From: a virus
Length of the DNA: 28,603 bases
Virus record (IMG/VR): IMGVR_UViG_3300030419_003438
Span: 1-28,603 of that record
Strand: one strand, 5' to 3'
The notes under the pieces were generated by a model. That model was given only the letters and a program-made list of their open reading frames with translations. It did no database searches and had not been told where the DNA came from. The position numbers and the translations under genes were made by a program. This document shows positions 14,337-21,093 of the stretch, one piece after another (position 1 is the first letter of the stretch; each line of letters begins with the position of its first letter).

Positions 14337-14945
14337 ATGAATATTATTTATACACCAAGCCCTCTATTAAAAGAGGTTAAATTCAGAAACGAAAATTTAC
14401 CAGTGGTTATTCGCGTCAATAAGTTTGATGAGAAAGCGGCAGAGGATTTTTCAAAGCAAGTAATGAAAGCCCAGAACACAGGCCAGCCAACATTACCAGT
14501 TATTATTGATAGTTATGGTGGCCAAGTTTATAGTTTGATGTCCATGATTTCAGATATACAGCATTCTCGTATTCCTGTAGCTACTATTGTGCAAGGAAAG
14601 GCTATGTCGTGTGGAGCTATTCTTTTTAGTTTTGGTTTGGACGGTATGAGATACATGGATCCTGATGCCACTGTGATGATTCACGATGTAAGCTCGATGG
14701 GGTGGGGAAAGGTCGAAGAGATCAAGGCTGATGCAAAAGAGGTCGAGAGATTAAATCAAAAGGTATACCGCATGATGGCAAAAAATTGTGGCCACGATGA
14801 GAATTATTTTCTCGATATTGTTCACGAAAAAGGTCACGCTGATTGGTTTTTGGACGCCAAGGAAGCCAAGCGTCACAAACTCGCTAATAAATTAAGAATA
14901 CCAGAAATGAAAATTGGCGTAAAAGTGGAATTTAGTTTCAAATAA
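14337..14945 (+). CDS. ClpP-like serine protease 1
   Basis: The 202-residue protein has the ClpP/crotonase fold marks: IDSYGGQVYSL (57-67, oxyanion-loop region), Ser91 in GKAMSCGA, His116 in MIHDVS, and Asp169 before FLDAKEAKRHKLAN, aligned with the ClpP catalytic Asp. All three triad residues are therefore present. Length matches mature ClpP (193-207). Phage ClpP-like proteins can be capsid-maturation proteases or can degrade cytosolic proteins with a Clp ATPase. Here the gene sits between the polymerase and a nucleotide operon, not beside recognised capsid genes. It begins four bases after the polymerase stop, with only a weak AGGAT ribosome site. Confidence 0.85.
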   Translation: MNIIYTPSPLLKEVKFRNENLPVVIRVNKFDEKAAEDFSKQVMKAQNTGQPTLPVIIDSYGGQVYSLMSMISDIQHSRIPVATIVQGKAMSCGAILFSFGLDGMRYMDPDATVMIHDVSSMGWGKVEEIKADAKEVERLNQKVYRMMAKNCGHDENYFLDIVHEKGHADWFLDAKEAKRHKLANKLRIPEMKIGVKVEFSFK

Positions 14946-14948
14946 TCA

Positions 14949-14977
14949 TTGACAATAAGATCCGCGTTTGTTACACT
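14949..14977 (+). promoter_or_regulatory. Promoter for the dut/restriction-modification-like operon
   Basis: TTGACA (14949-14954), 17-bp spacer and TACACT (14972-14977), a weaker -10. It fits the 57-base gap between the protease stop and the ATG at 15003, and AGGAGGG (14993-14999) follows. Confidence 0.6.
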
Positions 14978-15002
14978 TATAAAGTATCCAATAGGAGGGA
15001 TA

Positions 15003-15251
15003 ATGGCTGCAACTAATGAAGAAAGAAAGCGTTACGTCAAGGAATATATTCGTTCACTGGCGGCAATTGAAGAGTGTATTGAACCTTACAAGGAGCAGAA
15101 GCGAGAGCTTCGTTCTGAGTTCCGAGAGAACGGCTGGCTTAATACTGACGAGATCCGAGCCGCTGTGAAGGCATATCGTCTTTACAAGGGTAAGGTAAAC
15201 ATTGACGAGGTTGTTGAGAACTTCAATATGTTCTCGGGAGATGAAGAGTGA
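15003..15251 (+). CDS. Small charged helical protein, unknown
   Basis: ATG 15003 is preferred over an upstream start at 14949 because a strong AGGAGGG sits just before it and the upstream part overlaps the promoter. The 82-residue product is rich in Lys, Arg and Glu and predicted mostly helical. A heptad-like region (about 5-45), then an NGWLNTDEIRAAVKAYRLYK segment, recalls GapR/DUF2312-like DNA-associated proteins, but this resemblance is weak and I do not assign it. It is coupled to dUTPase by a GTGA overlap. Confidence 0.7.
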   Translation: MAATNEERKRYVKEYIRSLAAIEECIEPYKEQKRELRSEFRENGWLNTDEIRAAVKAYRLYKGKVNIDEVVENFNMFSGDEE

Positions 15252-15706
15252 TTATTGAATATACCAAGACCCGCGATACCGCACACAGCCCACAGCGTGC
15301 TAATCCATCGGACGCTGGGCTAGATGTGTTCTACTCAACAAAAGAGCCGGGAGAAATTATCGCGGTTCACCCTAACGCCAGTGCGCTAGTGCCGACTGGC
15401 TTGCGCTTTGGCGTGCCTCACGGCTATATGCTTGAAGTAAAGAACCGGTCAAGCGTAGCAGCTAAGTTAAATTTGCTGGTTGGCGCTTGTGTGATTGACT
15501 CGGGGTATGATGGCGAAGTATTTATTAATGTCCATAACGTCGGACGCGATACGCGCGTAATCCAAGACGGCGATAAGATTGCACAACTGGTAATGATGCC
15601 AGTGGTGCATTTTCAACCGCAAGAAAATATTATGGGCACACTATATGAGTACCCTAAAACAATTAGCAACAGGGGCACAGGAGCCCTAGGGAGCACAGAC
15701 AAATGA
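15248..15706 (+). CDS. dut: dUTP diphosphatase (trimeric dUTPase)
   Basis: The 152-residue protein carries the five motifs of homotrimeric dUTPase: AGLD (23-26), NRSS (66-69), the VIDSGYDGE uracil-pocket block (82-90), a DKIAQLV segment (109-115) and a C-terminal RGTGALGST arm (142-150) in which the usual Phe is Leu. Asp84 and Tyr87 are the expected catalytic and stacking residues. It hydrolyses dUTP to dUMP and diphosphate, keeping uracil out of DNA and feeding dTMP synthesis. The start is GTG 15248, overlapping the previous stop. Its length and motif order are standard (E. coli Dut is 151). Confidence 0.93.
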   Translation: MIIEYTKTRDTAHSPQRANPSDAGLDVFYSTKEPGEIIAVHPNASALVPTGLRFGVPHGYMLEVKNRSSVAAKLNLLVGACVIDSGYDGEVFINVHNVGRDTRVIQDGDKIAQLVMMPVVHFQPQENIMGTLYEYPKTISNRGTGALGSTDK

Positions 15707-16314
15707 ATATTGAAAATGCCTTTAAAGACGGCGAGCTGCTTGAATTCATGCGTACATCCCAGCAAAACAACTGGCTTAATACGTACTTTGAAAATTATGG
15801 GGGCTTATCAACTAAGAATAAAGGTGAATTTGGCGAAATGTTTGTTGAAAAATTGTTTCGTGGCGCTGGTTCAACTATTGAAAAGCCCACCAATCCTGGG
15901 CACGATCGCATAATTGATGGCTATAAGACTGAGATTAAATTTTCATTAGCAAATTCGCCATTATGGAAGAAAACAAACCAAAGGCTAATCGTGCCTGATG
16001 AGTTTACTTTCAACCACATTGCCTGTGAGAAAGATTGGGATAGATTTGTTTTTTGTGGAGTTAATCCGTCTAAATCACATGATTCAGATAAAATCAGAAT
16101 AAAGCAAACACACAGAGAATATCCACATTTGCGCTTATATTTTATGGAAAAGATAGCTTTCTTGAAATTCATGCGTGAGCGAAATGATAAGTTGTTTAAC
16201 AGACAACAAGGTGGAGAAAAAGGCGGCAACGACGATTACATGTTGGCTGGCATGAACAAGGTCTATAGGTTGTTTGATTTGCCTTTTGTTAAGAAAGTAC
16301 AGGGTAATTGGTAG
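15703..16314 (+). CDS. Putative PD-(D/E)xK restriction endonuclease
   Basis: The 203-residue protein has a GEFGEMFVEKLF helix (41-52), then HDRI with Asp68 and Glu77-Ile-Lys79 in a strand (YKTEIKF). Helix-Glu, Asp, ExK is the layout of a PD-(D/E)xK nuclease core, and its size fits a type II restriction enzyme. A neighbouring DNA methyltransferase starts four bases downstream, the usual restriction-modification arrangement. No cut site can be predicted. It may instead be a host-DNA-degrading or recombination nuclease that spares methylated phage DNA. It is coupled to dut by ATGA, so it is transcribed as part of the phage operon rather than as an obvious later insert. Confidence 0.65.
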   Translation: MNIENAFKDGELLEFMRTSQQNNWLNTYFENYGGLSTKNKGEFGEMFVEKLFRGAGSTIEKPTNPGHDRIIDGYKTEIKFSLANSPLWKKTNQRLIVPDEFTFNHIACEKDWDRFVFCGVNPSKSHDSDKIRIKQTHREYPHLRLYFMEKIAFLKFMRERNDKLFNRQQGGEKGGNDDYMLAGMNKVYRLFDLPFVKKVQGNW

Positions 16315-16317
16315 TAT

Positions 16318-17199
16318 ATGAAGTGGAACGAAGTTAATAAGCTAGATTGTATAGATGGTCTAAAAAATATAGAGTCCGATTCGGTAGATTGTATTATTGC
16401 TGACCCGCCCTATAATATTGGGAAAGACTTTGGTAATAATAAAACCAGACAAGCTCTTAAAGATTATGCTAATTGGTGCGAGGAATGGATTGTTGAGTGC
16501 GAACGCATCTTAGCACCATCCGGAACATTATATATTTATGGCTTTAGTGAGATCTTAGCTCATATATCTGTGCGTATGAATATTCCACATCGTTGGCTTG
16601 TATGGCATTATACAAACAAAACAGTCCCCAGCTTGCATTTTTGGCAAAGAAGCCATGAGTCTATTCTGTGTGCGTGGAAAAACAAGCCCGATAGAATCTT
16701 TAATAGAGATGATGTTAGAGAACCATACACTGAAGGCTTTGTAAAAGGCTACTCGGACGGCAAAAGAAAACGTCCAGCTGGAAAAGGCAGGTTTAATACC
16801 AGCGGCAAAGACAAAGAAACAACATATACTGTAAATAAAAAAGGAGCCTTACCAAGAGATGTCATCAAGATTCCGGCATTAGCTGGTGGGTCTGGTGCGT
16901 CAGAGAGGTACGTTTATTCTCCGAGCAATAACATGCTCTATACAAGCAAGCAAGCAAAGCAGAATAATATTGAAGATGGCATTAAGCACCCAACACAAAA
17001 ACCAATTAGACTAACTAAAAAGTTATTAGACGCCTGCATCGATCCTTCAGTGGATTCTAAAGTTGTCATACCTTTTGCAGGAACAGGCAGTGAATCTCGC
17101 GCCTGTGAGGAAAGAGGGGTGGAGTGGATCTCTTTTGATATTAACGATGATTATGTAAAAATGGCCAACCTATTGGTTAAAAATGGATTTCCAAAATAA
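16318..17199 (+). CDS. Beta-class DNA methyltransferase (N6-adenine or N4-cytosine)
   Basis: The 293-residue enzyme has the permuted order of beta-class amino-methyltransferases: catalytic motif IV DPPY (29-32) near the N-terminus and the SAM-binding FAGTG (253-257) near the C-terminus, with acidic Asp274 (SFDIN) for ribose contact. HPTQKP before motif I is also typical. The middle (about 135-200) is a basic, Lys/Gly-rich region and a likely target-recognition part. DPPY can go with either adenine or cytosine amino methylation. It starts four bases after the nuclease and probably protects the sites that the nuclease cuts. No strong ribosome site is seen (AGGG at 16301-16304), suggesting translation coupled to the nuclease gene. 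Confidence 0.88.
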   Translation: MKWNEVNKLDCIDGLKNIESDSVDCIIADPPYNIGKDFGNNKTRQALKDYANWCEEWIVECERILAPSGTLYIYGFSEILAHISVRMNIPHRWLVWHYTNKTVPSLHFWQRSHESILCAWKNKPDRIFNRDDVREPYTEGFVKGYSDGKRKRPAGKGRFNTSGKDKETTYTVNKKGALPRDVIKIPALAGGSGASERYVYSPSNNMLYTSKQAKQNNIEDGIKHPTQKPIRLTKKLLDACIDPSVDSKVVIPFAGTGSESRACEERGVEWISFDINDDYVKMANLLVKNGFPK

Positions 17200-17210
17200 A
17201 GAGAGGATCA

Positions 17211-17681
17211 ATGAATAAGGAAACACAAAAGACAATGTTTAGCTCAAAGACAGGCGAGTGGGCAACCCCTCAAGAGTTTTTTGATAAACTTAACTGGCGC
17301 TTCGGACCATTTGATTTGGATCCCTGTGCAGATTCACAAAACACAAAATGTTCTAATTTTTATACCGAAGCAGAGGACGGCTTGTCTAAAGATTGGTCGG
17401 GACACACTGTTTATGTAAATCCGCCATATGGCAGAGGTATTGACAAGTGGATTGAAAAAGGATATAATACTGCTAAGGATGGAGATTCTAAGGTAGTTAT
17501 GCTAATTCCAGCGAGAACAGATACCAAGTACTGGCACAATTATGTTATGAAGGCCAATGAGGTTTATTTTGTCAAAGGTCGTTTAAAGTTTGGCGATAGT
17601 GCAAATAGCGCACCATTTCCATCAGCGGTTGTGGTGTTTTCTAGCGGTAGCCAGCAAGTATTCGGAGCGATTAACCGATGA
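17211..17681 (+). CDS. Phage N6-adenine methyltransferase (Dam-like, phage_N6A_met family)
   Basis: This 156-residue protein resembles the compact phage N6-adenine methyltransferase family (usual length about 150-190). Its order is EWATPQEFFDKL (16-27), FDLDPCAD (34-41), catalytic NPPY (70-73) and a PARTDTKYW segment (about 98-106). It would add a methyl group to adenine, often at GATC-like sites, which would change sensitivity to restriction enzymes. GAGAGGA before ATG 17211 is a good ribosome site. It is unrelated in architecture to the preceding methyltransferase, so the phage appears to have two different methylation activities. Its stop overlaps the next start. Confidence 0.87.
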   Translation: MNKETQKTMFSSKTGEWATPQEFFDKLNWRFGPFDLDPCADSQNTKCSNFYTEAEDGLSKDWSGHTVYVNPPYGRGIDKWIEKGYNTAKDGDSKVVMLIPARTDTKYWHNYVMKANEVYFVKGRLKFGDSANSAPFPSAVVVFSSGSQQVFGAINR

Positions 17682-17944
17682 ATCGTAAGCAGCGCCGAGA
17701 AATGGAAAGAAAAATGGGCAAAGATAATTCACAAAAACTCGCCGAAAAAATTTTCCAGTTTGATCAGCTACCAGATGAGTGTCTGGCCTGCTTAAAGCCG
17801 TTTGATAAGAAAAGTAAGGAAATGGCTATGACATGGAGCGTGGTGGTAAAAGACGAAAACACAGTAAGACTATATTGTCCGGAGTGTTGGGCGCAAGCTA
17901 AAAAAGTTATTAAAGATTTTAAGGAGAGAATTGAAAATGAATAA
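17678..17944 (+). CDS. Small zinc-binding-like protein, unknown
   Basis: The 88-residue protein starts with a basic stretch (MNRKQRREMERKMGK) that is common in small phage proteins. It has two Cys pairs, Cys35/Cys38 (ECLACL) and Cys67/Cys70 (YCPEC), spaced like a four-Cys zinc ribbon around a beta-hairpin. A basic helix ends the protein. It is likely a structural zinc site with a nucleic-acid or protein-binding role, but none can be named. It overlaps its neighbours on both sides. Confidence 0.75.
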   Translation: MNRKQRREMERKMGKDNSQKLAEKIFQFDQLPDECLACLKPFDKKSKEMAMTWSVVVKDENTVRLYCPECWAQAKKVIKDFKERIENE

Positions 17945-18326
17945 AAATCCAATTACAAGACTTAATTATATCGCTTTGACCAAACTATTAGAGGGATGGG
18001 TGCAAGAGGAGAATAGATGTGTTATCAAGTTTTATTCACAATCATGCCATTTGTGTCATGAATTAGCGCCTTTGTATGTGAATTTGGCTAATAAATATTC
18101 AAAAGACATTTTCTTTTTGGCTTTCAACGTGGCAGACGTGTCGGATGACGATTCGGAAAATTTCACAGAATTGATAGAATTAAATGGTGTGCCGAGCTTT
18201 ATAAAATTTAAAACCACCGCAGGAGGTGCCCCGACAATACGGCTGCTTGAAGATCCAGAGACACCTGATGAAAGAACTTGGTACACTTATGAGAATATGG
18301 AAGATTTTATAAAAGGAGAATTTTGA
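17937..18326 (+). CDS. Thioredoxin-like protein
   Basis: ATG 17937 is chosen over an in-frame TTG at 17931 because AAGGAG (17921-17926) is better spaced for it. The 129-residue protein has a thioredoxin fold: a VIKFYSQSCHLC strand and helix with redox Cys37 and Cys40 (CHLC), then a conserved cis-proline site (NGVPSFIKF, Pro86). The active site is not the usual Cys-Gly-Pro-Cys. Acidic insertions (DVSDDDSE) and an unusual C-terminus make its exact partner uncertain. It could reduce the class II ribonucleotide reductase, whose C-terminal Cys pair needs a dithiol donor, or act on another target. It overlaps the previous gene by eight bases. Confidence 0.8.
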   Translation: MNKNPITRLNYIALTKLLEGWVQEENRCVIKFYSQSCHLCHELAPLYVNLANKYSKDIFFLAFNVADVSDDDSENFTELIELNGVPSFIKFKTTAGGAPTIRLLEDPETPDERTWYTYENMEDFIKGEF

Positions 18327-18327
18327 A

Positions 18328-18747
18328 ATGTCCAACAAATTAATCAATTCGCATATCTTAAAGTTAAAATCAGATATGTTAGCAGCAGAGGCGTTTATTG
18401 ATGCTTTAAAATCAGGAGAGATGGCCGGACATTACCATTCGGATTTGTCTTTACTTTTAGAGGAAAATGTAAACATCATCGCAAGATGTAGAGCGTCTTT
18501 AAAAGTGTTGGAGGGTGAAAATAGCACGGTTGAATTTGTTAAAAACGAAAAGCAGGATGTCGCTAAAAATAAAATAAAAGCACCTACCCCAAAGCCAAAG
18601 GCTGCAAAAAGCCCTTTAGAGGAAATCAATGATAAAATTGCTGCCGATCCTGCGGCTCAAAGTTTGCACGCCAAGATGCTGACAGAACTAAATGAATCTA
18701 AAAAACAAAAAACGCCAGTTAAGAAATTGAGGGCACAGAAGCCATGA
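18328..18747 (+). CDS. Unknown protein with a helical N-terminus and basic tail
   Basis: ATG 18328 follows AAGGAGA (18313-18319), two bases after the thioredoxin stop. The 139-residue product has a helical, possibly coiled-coil N-terminal half (to about 62), then a Lys/Pro/Ala-rich linker (TPKPKAAKSP) and another helix. The C-terminal end is basic. The layout suggests a two-domain protein with a flexible linker, perhaps a scaffold or DNA-associated factor, but no family is recognised. It ends ATGA into the next gene. Confidence 0.75.
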   Translation: MSNKLINSHILKLKSDMLAAEAFIDALKSGEMAGHYHSDLSLLLEENVNIIARCRASLKVLEGENSTVEFVKNEKQDVAKNKIKAPTPKPKAAKSPLEEINDKIAADPAAQSLHAKMLTELNESKKQKTPVKKLRAQKP

Positions 18748-19775
18748 TGGGGAAGAAGATGAATAGGTCTTATTCATATGATGATGTATTGTTAGTCCCG
18801 CAATACTCCGACATACGCTCGCGTTCAGAAATTAATATATCAACTGATTTAGGAAAAGGGGTAAGCCTTCAGCTACCTATTTTTGCCTCGCCAATGGATA
18901 CGATATCGGAGGGGGCAATGGGAACCGCCATGGGTAAAGTTGGCGCTAGCGCAATTATCCACCGCTATAATACTATCAAACAACAGATGAGCGAGGTAAA
19001 CAAAGTTGAATCTCCAAGTATCGTTGGCGCAGCCATCGGCATCTCTGGGGACTATCTTGAGCGAGCCAGCGCACTGGTGGATTATGGCGCTGACTTTTTG
19101 TGTGTTGATGTAGCCCATGGCCACCACATCATGATGAAGGAGGCCCTGCGCGAACTTAGAAGGTTATTTGGCAATGATTTTCACCTTATGGCAGGTAATG
19201 TTGCCACTCTTCAGGGTATCAACGATCTTGCGGATTGGGGTGCTGATAGTGTGCGCTGCAACATCGGAGGCGGCTCTATTTGCTCTACGCGCATACAGAC
19301 TGGCCACGGTTTACCTGGGCTACAAACAATTATCGAATGCGCCAAGACTGACAGAGACGTTAAAATTATCGCAGACGGAGGTATCAAAAACTCTGGTGAT
19401 ATGGTCAAGGCATTGGCAGCAGGAGCCGACGCTGTGATGGTGGGCTCTCTACTCGCAGGAACCACCGAGACGCCTGGAGAAATGTTCATGGATGCGAAGG
19501 GTGCTCGTTGGAAAACTTATCGCGGAATGGCCTCTAAAGAGGCGCAGGTAGAATGGCGTGGAAAGTATTCGTCGTTTGAAGGCGTGGCCACACGTGTGCC
19601 ATGTCGCGGATCTGTGAATTTAATACTTGACGATTTAGAAAAAGGTATACGTTCTGGATTTTCATACAGTGGGGCTCGTAGCCTAAAGGAGCTTCAAGCT
19701 AAGGCACAGTTTGTTGAGCAAACTACATCTGGATTATCTGAGAGTCGTACACACATCAACACTAGGAGTTGGTAA
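18744..19775 (+). CDS. IMP dehydrogenase/GMP reductase family enzyme
   Basis: The 343-residue TIM-barrel protein has the YDDVLLVP start (12-19), the catalytic loop IGGGSICSTR with Cys180, and ADGGIK (210-215) and YRGMAS (259-264) for phosphate and nucleotide binding. The two-CBS (Bateman) insertion of most IMPDHs is absent, making it GMP-reductase length. YRGMAS resembles IMPDH (YRGMGS), while QTGHG after the Cys loop resembles GMP reductase, so direction and substrate are uncertain. It could make XMP for dGTP supply, or recycle GMP to IMP. The ATG at 18744 overlaps the previous stop; another ATG at 18759 is possible. It fits the surrounding nucleotide-pool genes. Confidence 0.87.
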   Translation: MMGKKMNRSYSYDDVLLVPQYSDIRSRSEINISTDLGKGVSLQLPIFASPMDTISEGAMGTAMGKVGASAIIHRYNTIKQQMSEVNKVESPSIVGAAIGISGDYLERASALVDYGADFLCVDVAHGHHIMMKEALRELRRLFGNDFHLMAGNVATLQGINDLADWGADSVRCNIGGGSICSTRIQTGHGLPGLQTIIECAKTDRDVKIIADGGIKNSGDMVKALAAGADAVMVGSLLAGTTETPGEMFMDAKGARWKTYRGMASKEAQVEWRGKYSSFEGVATRVPCRGSVNLILDDLEKGIRSGFSYSGARSLKELQAKAQFVEQTTSGLSESRTHINTRSW

Positions 19776-20101
19776 TGTCTGACAACGTAGCCAATCCTCA
19801 CTTGGACAAGAAGGTTGCGTTTGTTGAGAACACGCACCAGCATGCTAAACTTATCTTAAAGTTGCGACATGATGGTGTCACTCAGTCAAAGTTTTTTCGT
19901 GCCATGATTGCCGGGTACCTTGACGGCGATGAGCGCATACAAAGCTACATTGACGATATCAAACCACAGAATAAAAAAAAGAAAGCAAAATCAAAGCAGT
20001 TAAGAGACAAAGGAAAGCAGAATATGGAAGATTTTGGGTTGAACGATGGAGAGATAGAAAATATTTTTGATTTAATTGAAGAGGAGCATCCTGATTTATG
20101 A
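19775..20101 (+). CDS. Small unknown protein with a basic middle
   Basis: ATG 19775 overlaps the previous TAA (TAATG) and has TAGGAG (19763-19768) upstream, better than the in-frame TTG at 19769. The 108-residue product has a helical N-terminal half that could be ribbon-helix-helix-like (HDGVTQSKFFRAMIAGYL, about 32-49), a strongly basic stretch (KKKKAKSKQ, about 70-78) and an acidic end. DNA or protein binding is plausible from the ribbon-helix-helix look and the basic patch, but not proven. Its stop overlaps the next start (ATGA). Confidence 0.7.
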   Translation: MSDNVANPHLDKKVAFVENTHQHAKLILKLRHDGVTQSKFFRAMIAGYLDGDERIQSYIDDIKPQNKKKKAKSKQLRDKGKQNMEDFGLNDGEIENIFDLIEEEHPDL

Positions 20102-20361
20102 AAAAAGTTGATGGATTACGCGATTGCTCTCGGCAATGTATGAGAAAAAAGAAACAATGTAAAGAGGTAAATTGTCGTCTTTGGCAAGACTACCCTGATG
20201 AATACAATTGTACTTTAGTTTCAGTATATGAAAATGGCCCCATGACTCTACGAGAAGTAGCTGAACGTGAACATTTATCATTCGCAAGAATAAAACAGAT
20301 TGAAACAAAGGCGCTTAAAAAACTTAAGTCGTTAAATTTGATAAGTTGTTTTCGTTTTTGA
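20098..20361 (+). CDS. Sigma-70 region 4-like DNA-binding protein
   Basis: The 87-residue protein ends in a helix-turn-helix (49-77) that closely follows sigma-70 region 4: MTLREVAEREHLSFARIKQIE then KALKKLK, the pattern by which sigma factors read the -35 box. The N-terminal half is Cys-rich (Cys10, 14, 21, 26, 38), suggesting a metal-bound module. It has no region 2, so it would not be a full sigma factor. It could bind the host polymerase flap or direct it to phage promoters, as small late regulators do in other phages, which is inference. It is the last gene before a gap with no clear sigma-70 promoter, ahead of the acidic protein. Confidence 0.75.
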   Translation: MKKVDGLRDCSRQCMRKKKQCKEVNCRLWQDYPDEYNCTLVSVYENGPMTLREVAEREHLSFARIKQIETKALKKLKSLNLISCFRF

Positions 20362-20375
20362 TGCCATTATCAAAA
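20356..20375 (+). terminator. Weak AT-rich hairpin at the end of the sigma-like gene
   Basis: TTTTGAT (20356-20362) pairs with ATCAAAA (20369-20375), a 7-bp AT-rich stem with a 6-base loop that overlaps the stop codon. There is no good T-run after it, so termination is uncertain. The 65-base gap that follows holds ACTATTTATTTTT (20382-20394) and AAGGAG (20412-20417), but no consensus -35/-10 pair. Confidence 0.3.
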
Positions 20376-20426
20376 GATGTTACTATTTATTTTTGAGTTT
20401 ATGTCATTAAACAAGGAGATTTTACA

Positions 20427-21023
20427 ATGGCTCGTAAGAAATTATTAACAGAAGGCGAGATTCGCCAATTTATGAAGCTCGCTAACTTGCGACCCCTTGG
20501 TCAATCGCGTCTTAGTGAGATGGGTGCTGGTGGTTACGGTGGCGGCATGCCCGGTCAGCGCGACGACGACATGGGCGATGAAATGCCCGCCGATGATATG
20601 GAGCCTGAAGGCGACGAAGAAATGGACATGGATATGGACATGGGCGCTGAAGACGATATGGATATGGATATGGGCGCTGAAGGCGGCGGAGACATGGTTT
20701 CTATGAGCGACTTCATGGATGCCCTTGAAATGGCTATTGAAGATGTTACAGGAGAGCCAGCTAGCGTAGAGGAAGCTCCCGGTGAAGATGAGGAAGACAT
20801 GGATGCTGGTGCTGACATGGACATGGATGCTGGTGCTGACATGGACATGGATGCTGGTGGCGACATGGGCGGTGACGAAGACGAGCCCATGATGGAAAGC
20901 AACGAAGATAAGATTGTTGCTGAAGTCGCACGCCGAGTCGCAGCACGCCTACAGAAAGAAAATCGCAAGGAGCAGATGGTTGATCAGTTAGCAGAGCGTA
21001 TTATGAATAGGCTTACAAAGTAA
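20427..21023 (+). CDS. Acidic, repeat-bearing protein, possible structural or scaffold role
   Basis: The 198-residue protein has a conserved-looking basic N-terminus (LLTEGEIRQFMKLANL, 6-21), a long Asp/Met/Gly/Ala-rich middle with two repeat blocks, and a charged helical end (from about 158 to the C-terminus). The middle is likely disordered and very acidic. An ordered N-terminal helix, an acidic disordered center and a C-terminal helix recall phage scaffold or assembly proteins, and a ClpP-like protease gene lies about 500 bases downstream. This role is inference from layout only. AAGGAG (20412-20417) is the ribosome site, and the terminator at 21053-21084 ends its transcript. Confidence 0.75.
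   Translation: MARKKLLTEGEIRQFMKLANLRPLGQSRLSEMGAGGYGGGMPGQRDDDMGDEMPADDMEPEGDEEMDMDMDMGAEDDMDMDMGAEGGGDMVSMSDFMDALEMAIEDVTGEPASVEEAPGEDEEDMDAGADMDMDAGADMDMDAGGDMGGDEDEPMMESNEDKIVAEVARRVAARLQKENRKEQMVDQLAERIMNRLTK
20622..20681 (+). repeat. Two 30-base in-frame repeats (Asp-Met-rich)
   Basis: Two adjacent 30-base copies (20622-20651 and 20652-20681) encode MDMDMDMGAE and DDMDMDMGAE. They keep the reading frame, so they are protein repeats. Alternating Asp-Met with GAC/GAT wobble suggests expansion by slippage, then drift. Confidence 0.85.
20796..20867 (+). repeat. Three 24-base in-frame tandem repeats
   Basis: Three copies with 24-base period (20796-20819, 20820-20843, 20844-20867) encode DMDAGADM, DMDAGADM and DMDAGGDM. 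The first two copies are identical at the DNA level, and the third differs only at the Gly-Gly positions, pointing to recent duplication. This is a coding repeat, not a CRISPR array. Confidence 0.9.
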
Positions 21024-21024
21024 C

Positions 21025-21053
21025 TTGACAGGTTTCTAACCGTATGTTATATT
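21025..21053 (+). promoter_or_regulatory. Extended -10 promoter overlapping a terminator
   Basis: TTGACA (21025-21030), 17-bp spacer and TATATT (21048-21053), with TG at 21045-21046 forming an extended -10. Transcription should start near 21060, inside the left arm of the terminator hairpin at 21053-21077. Confidence 0.75.
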
Positions 21054-21084
21054 AACCACTGATAACTTCAGTGGTTATTTTTTT
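21053..21084 (+). terminator. Intrinsic terminator overlapping the following promoter's start site
   Basis: TAACCACTGA (21053-21062) pairs perfectly with TCAGTGGTTA (21068-21077), a 10-bp stem with a 5-base loop, followed by TTTTTTT (21078-21084). It should stop transcripts of the acidic protein gene. RNA started by the promoter at about 21060 lacks most of the left arm and would escape it. Confidence 0.85.
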
Positions 21085-21093
21085 GGAGGAATT

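Noticed and set aside
14949-15002. Upstream TTG 14949 start for the small charged protein
   Set aside because: It would place 18 residues over the promoter and ribosome site; ATG 15003 directly follows AGGAGGG.
17931-17936. TTG 17931 as the start of the thioredoxin-like protein
   Set aside because: The ribosome site AAGGAG is too close to it and well spaced for the ATG at 17937; only two residues would be added.
20796-20867. Three 24-base tandem repeats as a possible CRISPR array
   Set aside because: There are no unique spacers, the repeats are adjacent and in frame, and they encode a regular Asp-Met-Ala-Gly protein pattern.
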